Shown: one piece after another, positions 1-5,310 of the stretch
How positions within the stretch are numbered: position 1 is the stretch's first letter
Layout of the letters: each line of letters starts with the position of its first letter
From: JBBKWG01 sp037968835
GTDB taxonomy: Bacteria; Pseudomonadota; Alphaproteobacteria; Rhodobacterales; Rhodobacteraceae
Length of the DNA stretch: 5,310 nucleotides
Assembly (NCBI GenBank): GCA_037968835.1
Contig: JBBKWG010000250.1
Coordinates: 1 to 5,310 of the forward strand
Direction: 5' to 3'
The notes under the pieces: generated by a model
The model's input: only the letters and a program-made list of their open reading frames with translations
Told to the model about the DNA's origin: nothing
Databases searched by the model: none
Program-made: the position numbers and the translations under genes

Positions 1-644
1 ACGTCTACCTCTCCGGCATCAAGCCCCGAAAATATCAACGCCTCGCCAGCCGCAGACGCCAGAGACCGCTCACTTCCAGGCATCGCATCCACGAAACAAA
101 GTAGGTGACTATTTCGGCCATCCTGCCAGCGGACGCCGATCAAGTAAGCCATCTTCGCCAGTCCTGTGGCTGTGGCGAGCTTGGTGTCGAGAGCGGTTAC
201 AAAGCGTTCGGGCAGCGCGGCGGGAGAGAAGATTTCCTGTGGCGTCTCTGTAACTTCGTCTGGTCGGTAGGCGAGAACTTCGCAGAGCCAATCGACGGCA
301 TCGGAAGGGATTAGGATGGACGAGGGCGCGACGTCCAGATTGACGCCGAGCCCGATTCCTTTGCCAGCCAGAATCTTCGCAATTGAGCGCCCCGAGAGTG
401 CCGCAAAGGGCGCTACTCTGGAAGTGAAGTCCGCCAATCGGTACTCGCGGTCGAAAACCAGAACGAAACGGCCTTCCGGGATGTCAAAAACTTCGGGGTC
501 GATGTTGTCGGCTTTCGCCTCGGAATTCAGCAGTAGGAAAAACTCGCCGTCCGCCAACCGCTCGTAAAAGCCGAGCCGCGCGGCATCGTCGTCAGTATCC
601 TTGATCATGCGCGCGTGGGCGGCATCGAGGGGAGTTTCGTTCAC
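1..644 (-). CDS. SseB-family protein, C-terminus cut by the window edge
   Basis: The minus-strand frame from 644 to base 1 is open for 214 codons and continues off the left edge, so the C-terminus is missing (I recall relatives of about 250 residues). I recognise an SseB-like protein from its N-terminal pattern: a TPLD..HARM start, then AARLGFYERLADGEFFLLL at about 22-40, VLVFDRE at 61-67 and the glycine-rich GIGLGVNLDVAPSSILIP at 96-113, followed by DAVDWL. The second half (LLCFVDAMPGSE, EALIFSGLDAGEVD) fits the same family. The start is GTG at 644-642, chosen because it matches the family N-terminus and has a GGAGG site 7 bases upstream; the first ATG in frame would remove the conserved beginning. 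It overlaps the glycosylase stop by GTGA, so the two are probably translationally coupled. The biochemical role is unknown to me: SseB proteins are named after an E. coli 'enhanced serine sensitivity' protein, and I infer no enzyme activity. No signal peptide or membrane segment is visible. Confidence 0.82.
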   Translation of the reverse strand, partial: MNETPLDAAHARMIKDTDDDAARLGFYERLADGEFFLLLNSEAKADNIDPEVFDIPEGRFVLVFDREYRLADFTSRVAPFAALSGRSIAKILAGKGIGLGVNLDVAPSSILIPSDAVDWLCEVLAYRPDEVTETPQEIFSPAALPERFVTALDTKLATATGLAKMAYLIGVRWQDGRNSHLLCFVDAMPGSERSLASAAGEALIFSGLDAGEVD

Positions 645-1243
645 GCGAGTGCCTCCGCAACGCTTGATCTGAGCGTGGGGAGCAAATTTTGCTCGAACCA
701 CGGGTTCTTCTTCAGCCAGCCAGTATTTCTCCACGACGGATGCGGCAGGGGGATGACGTCAGGTCCAAGATCCTGCCAAGCGGCGACGGTTTGGGTCACG
801 CCTCCACGCGCGGCAGATCCCAGATGCCATTTCTGGGCATACCCGCCGATGAGCAGTGTCAATCGAACGCATTTCAGTGCCGACATGACCGCCATTCGCC
901 AGGTGTTCGCGCAGATCGCGGGTGGCGGCAAGTCTGAACCCGACGAGTTGTATCCGGGAAAGCAGAACGCCATTGGAACGATTGCAAATTTGGTTCGGTC
1001 GTAGAAAGACGATTCGTCAACGCCTAGCCAGTCGCGCAGGCGATCACCGGAACGGTCCCGAAAAGGTTCGCCGATCTCATGGACCCGTGTTCCCGGTGCT
1101 TGCCCGGCGATCAGGATCCGGGCTTGGGGCTCGAACCAGACGACCGGACGCGGGTGGTGCGCAGTCTTTGTTTCGGCAAAACGATCGGCGCAGAGCCTGC
1201 ACGCGGCGATTTCGGATTTCAGTTGGAGCAAGTCGTCTGGCAT
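641..1243 (-). CDS. Uracil-DNA glycosylase superfamily protein, probable iron-sulfur type
   Basis: A 200-residue protein expected to remove uracil from DNA by cleaving the N-glycosidic bond, the first step of base excision repair in the cytoplasm. Visible motifs are ILIAGQAPGTRVHEIG at about 43-58, matching the GEAPG-type active-site motif of family 4/5-like enzymes with Gln in place of Glu; the following PFRDRSGDRLRDWLG; and the C-terminal PLPHPSWRNTGW at 165-176, the HPS motif of the superfamily. Cysteines C15 and C18 (CRLC), with C94 and C111 separated by 16 residues, match the four-cysteine [4Fe-4S] pattern of family 4 enzymes. The start is ATG at 1243-1241; a TTG at 1279 would add 12 residues of unconvincing sequence, and neither start has a clear ribosome binding site, so the start is uncertain. 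Its stop overlaps the GTG start of the SseB-like gene. Superfamily assignment is strong; exact subfamily and substrate range are inferred. Confidence 0.85.
   Translation of the reverse strand: MPDDLLQLKSEIAACRLCADRFAETKTAHHPRPVVWFEPQARILIAGQAPGTRVHEIGEPFRDRSGDRLRDWLGVDESSFYDRTKFAIVPMAFCFPGYNSSGSDLPPPAICANTWRMAVMSALKCVRLTLLIGGYAQKWHLGSAARGGVTQTVAAWQDLGPDVIPLPHPSWRNTGWLKKNPWFEQNLLPTLRSSVAEALA
652..656 (-). promoter_or_regulatory. Ribosome binding site of the SseB-family gene
   Basis: The plus-strand CCTCC reads GGAGG on the minus strand and lies 7 bases before the GTG codon at 644-642, inside the last codons of the glycosylase gene. It decides the start: a near-perfect Shine-Dalgarno core at ideal spacing supports GTG over any internal ATG. 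Confidence 0.75.
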
Positions 1244-1390
1244 GGGTTTTGATTTACAGACGTCAACCGCCTTGGACAATGGAGCTGTTGGCTGCGAGAT
1301 CGTTGCTCATCGCGCCCGGCCCGGAAAAGTCTGAACGCCCTTCACCTTGCTCAGTCGGGATGGCTGGTCTATCCCGGATTAAATGCGTCG

Positions 1391-1395
1391 GGAGG
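1391..1395 (+). promoter_or_regulatory. Ribosome binding site of nhaA
   Basis: GGAGG lies 6 bases before the ATG at 1402-1404. It settles the start of nhaA, whose reading frame is otherwise open far upstream (to 922) through sequence that is antisense to the glycosylase gene and resembles no antiporter. Confidence 0.8.
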
Positions 1396-1401
1396 CCTGG
1401 G

Positions 1402-2667
1402 ATGTATCGCGTCTGGAATTTTGTCACCAACTACTCTCTGCTATTGATAGTTGGCGCCTTGATCGCGCTGATATGGGCGAATTTGGATGCTTCCAGTTAC
1501 CATCATTTCGTGGATTTCGAACTGGCCCACGACTTTTTCATTGGTCAGGCACACTACGGCGCGGACGGCCAACTGGAATACAGGGCGCTGACGCTCCACT
1601 ATCTTGTCAATGACGTCTTGATGGCGTTCTTCTTCGCGATTGCCGCAAAGGAGGTCTGGGAAGCCGTCATTCTGAAGAACGGAAGTCTGCGCGGGAAAAA
1701 AGCCGCTACGCCGCTAATTGCGACGCTTGGGGGCATGATTGGCCCGATATCGGTGTATCTTGGCCTTGCCGCCTTTCTTGGATCAGACACCTACAATGCG
1801 GTCGCGAACGGTTGGGCCATCCCGACCGCAACCGATATCGCCTTTTCTTATCTGGTCGGGCGCATCGTCTTTGGGGCCGGCCATCCCGCCGTTCGTTTCC
1901 TGCTTTTGTTGGCAATCGCGGATGACGCCGCTGGTCTGATCATTCTCGCGGTCTTTTATCCCTCGGGAGAACTGGCGCCAGAATGGCTGTTCTTGTCGCT
2001 GGGCGCGGCAATCGGAGTTTACGTGCTTTTCAACTGGCTTCCGCGCCGGTTGGACATAGGCGATCAATTGCGGCGCAAGTCGACCTGGGTGCGTGAGGCC
2101 CTGGGATTCTGGCCGTATCTCATCGCTGGTTGCCTGAGCTGGTACGGGTTTCAGGAAAGCGGACTGCATCCGGCGCTTGGGCTTCTGCCCATTGTCGTGA
2201 CGTTGCCACATGCCGACCGGGCGTTTGGTATCTTCAGCGAGGCGGAGCAGTATCTGACGGACTTGCTGAACCATTGCGAACATTTGCTGAAGCATCCTGT
2301 CGAGATCATATTGTTCTTCTTCGGTCTGATGAACGCCGGCGTTGAATTCTCTTCGATTGCAGCACCGACATGGCTCGTTCTTGCAGGTCTTATCATCGGC
2401 AAGCCGTTGGGGATTCTCGCGTTTGGCTGGGTCGCAGCCGGACCAATGGGTCTTGGCCTGCCTAGAGGGATGAAAACCAGCGATCTATTTGTCATCGGGT
2501 GTGTGGCCGCCATCGGCTTCACGGTGTCTCTTTTCATCGCATCCGTCGCGTTTGATCCCGGACCGGTGCAGGATGCCGCGAAAATGGGCGCCCTTTTCAG
2601 CTTCATTGGCGCAGCAATCTCTATTGTCGCCGGCAAGTTGACGCGGGTTCAGAAGCAGACGCACTGA
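1402..2667 (+). CDS. nhaA: Na+/H+ antiporter NhaA
   Basis: A 421-residue inner-membrane antiporter that in characterised relatives exchanges one Na+ (or Li+) for two H+, serving salt tolerance and cytoplasmic pH control. Nearly the whole chain is hydrophobic helices, starting with a membrane segment at about 10-28. Key NhaA residues are present: D145 in TATDIAF (E. coli D133), the paired aspartates D174-D175 in AIADDAAG (E. coli D163/D164, the ion-binding pair), H256 in SGLHPALG (E. coli H225) and K334 in IIGKPLG (E. coli K300). LMNAGVEF at 309-316 is the conserved NAGV helix. The protein is somewhat longer than E. coli NhaA (388), partly from a larger loop at about 29-68 after the first helix, which I recall in other proteobacterial relatives. 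The ATG at 1402 is chosen from the GGAGG site and the family N-terminus. It stands alone, divergent from the glycosylase and followed by hairpins, so it is probably a single-gene unit. Confidence 0.96.
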   Translation: MYRVWNFVTNYSLLLIVGALIALIWANLDASSYHHFVDFELAHDFFIGQAHYGADGQLEYRALTLHYLVNDVLMAFFFAIAAKEVWEAVILKNGSLRGKKAATPLIATLGGMIGPISVYLGLAAFLGSDTYNAVANGWAIPTATDIAFSYLVGRIVFGAGHPAVRFLLLLAIADDAAGLIILAVFYPSGELAPEWLFLSLGAAIGVYVLFNWLPRRLDIGDQLRRKSTWVREALGFWPYLIAGCLSWYGFQESGLHPALGLLPIVVTLPHADRAFGIFSEAEQYLTDLLNHCEHLLKHPVEIILFFFGLMNAGVEFSSIAAPTWLVLAGLIIGKPLGILAFGWVAAGPMGLGLPRGMKTSDLFVIGCVAAIGFTVSLFIASVAFDPGPVQDAAKMGALFSFIGAAISIVAGKLTRVQKQTH

Positions 2668-2671
2668 AATT

Positions 2672-2720
2672 GGCTCGTTCCAACTGTCCTGGAACGCTCA
2701 CGTCGCGCGCCAAACGAGCC
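2672..2720 (+). terminator. Hairpin region after nhaA, possible terminator
   Basis: Two inverted repeats begin 4 bases after the nhaA stop. CGTTCCA (2676-2682) and TGGAACG (2690-2696) form a perfect 7-bp stem with a 7-base loop. GGCTCGTT (2672-2679) also pairs perfectly over 8 bp with AACGAGCC (2713-2720). The arms share bases, so the two stems exclude each other. There is no T tract after either, so a standard intrinsic terminator is not proven; position suggests 3'-end formation or mRNA stabilisation for nhaA. Confidence 0.4.
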
Positions 2721-2728
2721 TTGTCATT

Positions 2729-2765
2729 CCGGCACATCTTCGCCGGGTTCGGTGCTGACGCACCG
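2729..2765. repeat. Two tandem short hairpins in the nhaA-kpsT gap
   Basis: CCGGC (2729-2733) pairs with GCCGG (2742-2746) around an 8-base loop. Four bases on, CGGTGC (2750-2755) pairs with GCACCG (2760-2765) around a TGAC tetraloop. Both stems are perfect, but neither is followed by a T run. With the hairpins at 2672-2720 they make the gap unusually structured. They could be part of the nhaA 3' end or lie just upstream of the kpsT promoter. Confidence 0.4.
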
Positions 2766-2772
2766 TTCGCGA

Positions 2773-2802
2773 TTGCTACTTCCCCCGTTCATCGGCCATA
2801 GT
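2773..2802 (+). promoter_or_regulatory. Candidate promoter for the kpsT-kpsE unit
   Basis: TTGCTA (2773-2778) and CATAGT (2797-2802) each match the housekeeping -35 and -10 consensus at four of six bases, with an 18-base spacer. Transcription would start near 2809, giving a leader of about 70 bases before kpsT. This is the best match I found by eye in the gap, but a match of this quality is expected by chance fairly often. Confidence 0.28.
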
Positions 2803-2879
2803 GTTGCCCAAGGGTCATGAAAAGATCCGGCTGGGCGGCAGAAGGAACTGTCGGCATATGGGGCATAGCGAGAGATCGC

Positions 2880-3542
2880 ATGATCGAGTTCAGGAACGTC
2901 TCGAAGTCATATTGGACGGGTGAACGGCGCAAGGTGATCCTTGACCGCGCGTCCTTTCGCGTGGAATTGGGAAACTCCCTTGGCATTCTCGCGCCAAACG
3001 GCACGGGCAAGACAACGCTGATCAACATGATGTGCGGTCTTGAGAAGCCCGACGAAGGCGAAATCGTCCGTCGGTCGCGCATTTCGTTCCCGCTGGGCTT
3101 CATGGGCGGGATCGTCGCCAAGCTGTCCGCGATGGAGAATGCCCGATTCATCGCAAAGCTCTACGGAAAAGATCCTGACTATCTCGAAGCGTTCTGTCGT
3201 TGGGTTTGCGGTCTGGAAGAATACTTTGATATGCCCGTCGGGACGTATAGCTCGGGGATGAGGGCGCGTTTCAGCTTTTCACTTCTTCTTGCGCTCGACT
3301 TCGACATCTATCTGATCGACGAAGGTATGCCCGCGACGACCGACACCGAGTTCAATCGAAAAGCCGGTCAAATCCTGCGCGAGCGACTTCAAACCGCCAC
3401 CGTCGTGATTGTCTCGCATCAGGCGAGCACACTGGAAAAATTCTGTCGCTCGGCGGCAGTATTGATGAATGGCCAACTGCACATGTTCGACACGCTGAGC
3501 GAGGCGAAAGAATTATATGATTACCAAGCCCAAAGCGCGTAA
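2880..3542 (+). CDS. kpsT: Capsular polysaccharide export ABC transporter ATPase (KpsT/CtrD/BexA type)
   Basis: A 220-residue stand-alone ATPase, the usual length for KpsT/CtrD/BexA (about 216-224). It should bind a KpsM-type permease at the inner membrane and use ATP to export lipid-linked capsular polysaccharide. Motifs in order: the MIEFRNVSKSYWTG start; Walker A A38-P-N-G-T-G-K44-T-T with Ala replacing the first Gly; FPLGFMGG at about 70-77; the YSSGMRAR signature at 123-130, a KpsT form of LSGGQ; Walker B IYLIDE with D147 and catalytic-type E148; and the H-loop VIVSH with H180. The Gln usual at the Q-loop seems to be Val79. The ATG at 2880 is chosen because it gives the family MIEF start; an in-frame ATG at 2817 would add 21 unrelated residues. 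The last 26 bases overlap kpsE, indicating one operon. No permease gene is adjacent. Confidence 0.9.
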   Translation: MIEFRNVSKSYWTGERRKVILDRASFRVELGNSLGILAPNGTGKTTLINMMCGLEKPDEGEIVRRSRISFPLGFMGGIVAKLSAMENARFIAKLYGKDPDYLEAFCRWVCGLEEYFDMPVGTYSSGMRARFSFSLLLALDFDIYLIDEGMPATTDTEFNRKAGQILRERLQTATVVIVSHQASTLEKFCRSAAVLMNGQLHMFDTLSEAKELYDYQAQSA

Positions 3543-5124
3543 GTTCCGTATCCGGAGAAACTCCGAGGTGCCGACCACGCCATTGCGCTCTGACGTTGCG
3601 CGGACCGATGATGGTTTCGGAGATGTTCCGTATCCAGGCTCCGCCGCTGCTGCGACGCATCCAAACGAAACGGTCCAGGATATCACAGAGATTCGTCGGG
3701 AGGGACTTACCGGCAGACAGTTGAGGATGGCGCGCAGACTGGCCCAAAAGCATGGGATGCATCCGAATTCAGACTTTGATGCAGTTCGTCTGCTGCGTGC
3801 ACGCGGCATTGATCCGTTCGACAGAGCAAACATGATCGAATTGGTTACGGCCAAGGGAAATGCGGACCAGGCTGGCGAGACATCGGCGGAACAGGCTCCA
3901 CATGCGCCGCAACGCAACCTTCCGCAAACCGTCGAGCCCGCGTCAAGAAACCTTCCCGGTCCACCGGTGACGGACGATTCTCTGAAATTGCACGAACTTG
4001 AGCGAATCCAGCGCGATATCGTCAGGCGTCGAAGAAAGAAGATTCTTGCCCTCGGCGCGCGCCTTCTGGGCTTCATTCTGTTGCCAACGCTTGTTGCGTT
4101 CTACTATTTCGGGTTCGTGGCGACACCGAGTTTTGCGACCAAGTCGGAGTTCGTTGTTCAGCAGGCGGAAAGCCAAAGCGTGTCGGGCGGATTGCTTGGC
4201 GGCACTTCGCTCGCGACGTCGCAGGACTCGATAATGGTCCAGGACTTCCTGACATCCCGCGAGGCGATGTTGCGACTGGACGGCGACCACGGATATCGGG
4301 ATCACTTCAGTCAAGCGTTTATCGACTCGCTTCAGCGGCTGGCGGTGAATTCGTCTAACGAAGCACTCTACGCGCATTATTCCGACAACGTGACAGTTGG
4401 CTATGATCCGACCGAGGGCGTCATCCGGATGGAAGTGGCCGCATTGACGCCGGAGATGTCCAGAACATTTTCCGAAGCGCTGATCGACTATGCCGAGGAG
4501 CGTGTCGATAGCGTGACCGAGCGAAAGCGTGGCGATCAGATGCGTGGCGCACGGGAAAGCTTTGACGAAGCCGAAGCGAAGATGGAAGCGGCGCAGGATC
4601 GTGTGCTGGCTTTGCAGGAGCAGCTTGGGGTCGTCGATCCGGCTTCGGAGACGTCGGCTTTGATGAGTCAAATCGGCAACTTCGAAGTGCAGATGGCGGA
4701 GAAAAAGCTCCAGCTGCAGCAGTTGATGGACAACTCGCGTCCCAACCAGGCAAGGGTCGCAGGGGTTCAAGGCGATATCACCCGATTGGAAAATCTTGTC
4801 GCGGATCTCAGGTCGCAACTGACCGAGGAATCGTCGTCGCAAGGTTCGCTGGCTTCAATTTCGGCGCAGTTGCGGATGGCGGAAGTCGATCTCGAGACGC
4901 GGACAATGATGATGCAGGAATCGCTGCAGTCGATGGAATCTGCGCGGACCGAAGCAAACAGGCAGGTCCGGTTCCTCTCGATGGGCGTCGCGCCAATCCC
5001 TCCAGACGAGCCAACTTACCCCCGTGTGTTCGAAAACACGTTAATCGCGTTCCTCGTCTTTTCCGCCCTGTATCTCTTGGCGTCGATGACGGCCGCGATC
5101 TTGCGAGAGCAGGTTTCGAACTGA
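3517..5124 (+). CDS. kpsE: Capsular polysaccharide export inner-membrane protein (KpsE type) with a long N-terminal domain
   Basis: A 535-residue inner-membrane protein of the polysaccharide co-polymerase class that joins the KpsMT transporter to an outer-membrane channel. Residues 1-170 are an N-terminal cytoplasmic part: a basic start (KPKARKFRIRR), a linker, a charged predicted-helical block at about 64-109 (LTGRQLRMARRLAQKHG, then DFDAVRLLRARGIDPFDRAN), a Pro-rich linker, and RRRRKK at 170-175. The first membrane helix is at about 176-202. The periplasmic domain begins ATKSEFVVQQAESQS and includes VGYDPTEGVIRMEV (293-306), then long Glu/Gln-rich coiled coil at about 335-485. The Pro-rich VAPIPPDEPTYPRVFENT (491-508) precedes the second helix (508-528), as in co-polymerases, with a short ILREQVSN tail. 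E. coli KpsE is about 380 residues, so the extra length is mostly N-terminal; I recall similar extensions in Rhodobacteraceae. The MITKPKA start fits those relatives and lies inside the end of kpsT. Confidence 0.9.
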   Translation: MITKPKARKFRIRRNSEVPTTPLRSDVARTDDGFGDVPYPGSAAAATHPNETVQDITEIRREGLTGRQLRMARRLAQKHGMHPNSDFDAVRLLRARGIDPFDRANMIELVTAKGNADQAGETSAEQAPHAPQRNLPQTVEPASRNLPGPPVTDDSLKLHELERIQRDIVRRRRKKILALGARLLGFILLPTLVAFYYFGFVATPSFATKSEFVVQQAESQSVSGGLLGGTSLATSQDSIMVQDFLTSREAMLRLDGDHGYRDHFSQAFIDSLQRLAVNSSNEALYAHYSDNVTVGYDPTEGVIRMEVAALTPEMSRTFSEALIDYAEERVDSVTERKRGDQMRGARESFDEAEAKMEAAQDRVLALQEQLGVVDPASETSALMSQIGNFEVQMAEKKLQLQQLMDNSRPNQARVAGVQGDITRLENLVADLRSQLTEESSSQGSLASISAQLRMAEVDLETRTMMMQESLQSMESARTEANRQVRFLSMGVAPIPPDEPTYPRVFENTLIAFLVFSALYLLASMTAAILREQVSN

Positions 5125-5177
5125 CGCCTGTCGGGATGAACGGTCACGGCTGAGCAGGCGGTCCACCTCTGATTTTT
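5125..5177 (+). terminator. Possible terminator after kpsE
   Basis: CGCCTG (5125-5130), directly after the kpsE stop, pairs with CAGGCG (5155-5160) across a 24-base loop, and a run of five T lies at 5173-5177. The loop is long and the T run begins 12 bases after the stem, so this is a poor match to a classical intrinsic terminator. The remaining gap to the tRNA gene (5178-5233) shows only a short CCGGC/GCCGG inverted repeat (5178-5182, 5205-5209) and no convincing promoter. Confidence 0.3.
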
Positions 5178-5233
5178 CCGGCGTCACGGGTCTTGCGGAG
5201 GTTGGCCGGTCTGAGTAAGTAACGCCAGCCTGC

Positions 5234-5308
5234 TGGGGTGTAGCCAAGTGGTAAGGCATCGGTTTTTGGTACCGTGTATCGTAGGTTCGAATCCTACCAC
5301 CCCAGCCA
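5234..5308 (+). tRNA. tRNA-Gln, anticodon TTG
   Basis: A complete cloverleaf can be drawn. The acceptor arms TGGGGTG (5234-5240) and CACCCCA (5298-5304) pair over all 7 bp. The D stem is GCC/GGC (5243-5245, 5255-5257) with a GG-containing loop. The anticodon stem TCGGT/ACCGT (5259-5263, 5271-5275) has four pairs and a U-U mismatch at its outer end. The loop TTTTGGT carries anticodon TTG at 5266-5268, reading CAA (and CAG by wobble). The T stem GTAGG/CCTAC encloses TTCGAAT. The discriminator is G5305 and CCA is encoded at 5306-5308. The weak first pair U1-A72 is a known glutamine tRNA feature. The gene is plus strand, 109 bases after kpsE. Confidence 0.97.
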
Positions 5309-5310
5309 GA

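Noticed and set aside
105..567. Two plus-strand open frames (105-314 and 316-567)
   Set aside because: They are antisense to the SseB-like gene, whose minus-strand frame carries the recognisable protein.
1347..1375. TTGCTC and TATCCC, 17 bases apart, as an nhaA promoter
   Set aside because: Each box matches the consensus at only three of six bases, no better than chance in this composition. I see no convincing promoter in the 1244-1401 gap on either strand.
922..1401. Open frame upstream of nhaA that would extend it by 160 residues
   Set aside because: It is antisense to the glycosylase gene for most of its length, resembles no antiporter sequence, and the GGAGG site with ATG at 1402 gives the normal NhaA N-terminus.
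2817..2879. Upstream in-frame ATG for kpsT
   Set aside because: It would add 21 residues not seen in KpsT relatives, and its nearest purine run (AAGGG, 2810-2814) is only 2 bases from the ATG.
3943..4842. 299-codon open frame on the minus strand
   Set aside because: It lies wholly inside kpsE, is rich in Arg, His and Cys, and resembles no known protein; it is a shadow of the strong codon bias of kpsE.
5193..5221. TTGCGG and TAAGTA, 17 bases apart, as a tRNA promoter
   Set aside because: The position suits the tRNA but the boxes match poorly (three and two of six), so I do not call it.
5234..5310. tRNA 3' end as an integration attachment site
   Set aside because: The window stops 2 bases after the CCA, and no integrase or repeated tRNA 3' fragment is visible.

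Overview
The window looks like ordinary chromosome from an alphaproteobacterium, most likely the Rhodobacteraceae/Roseobacter group. I base this on protein resemblance: the capsule-export pair, the SseB-like protein and the uracil-DNA glycosylase all read like the versions I know from that family. The moderately GC-rich coding bias fits. This is recognition from memory, not a database search.

Layout. On the minus strand, 1243 to 1 holds a two-gene unit: a uracil-DNA glycosylase superfamily protein, then an SseB-like protein that starts at a GTG inside the glycosylase stop codon (GTGA overlap) and runs off the left edge. Divergent from it, on the plus strand, is nhaA, a Na+/H+ antiporter (1402-2667) with a textbook ribosome binding site. 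A 212-base gap rich in inverted repeats follows. Next comes a tightly coupled pair for capsular polysaccharide export: a KpsT-type ABC ATPase (2880-3542) and a KpsE-type inner-membrane co-polymerase (3517-5124), overlapping by 26 bases. After a 109-base gap the window closes with a complete tRNA-Gln(UUG) gene (5234-5308).

Function. KpsT would power export of a lipid-linked capsular polysaccharide through a KpsM permease, and KpsE would link that transporter to an outer-membrane channel. Neither the permease nor the outer-membrane partner is in the window, so the locus is split or its partners lie elsewhere. The antiporter, the glycosylase/SseB pair and the tRNA have no evident functional link to export.

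I found no mobile element, CRISPR array, phage gene or clear new system. The points most worth a second look are the long cytoplasmic N-terminal domain of the KpsE protein, the altered nucleotide-binding motifs of KpsT, the chain of hairpins between nhaA and kpsT, and the [4Fe-4S]-type cysteine spacing in the glycosylase.
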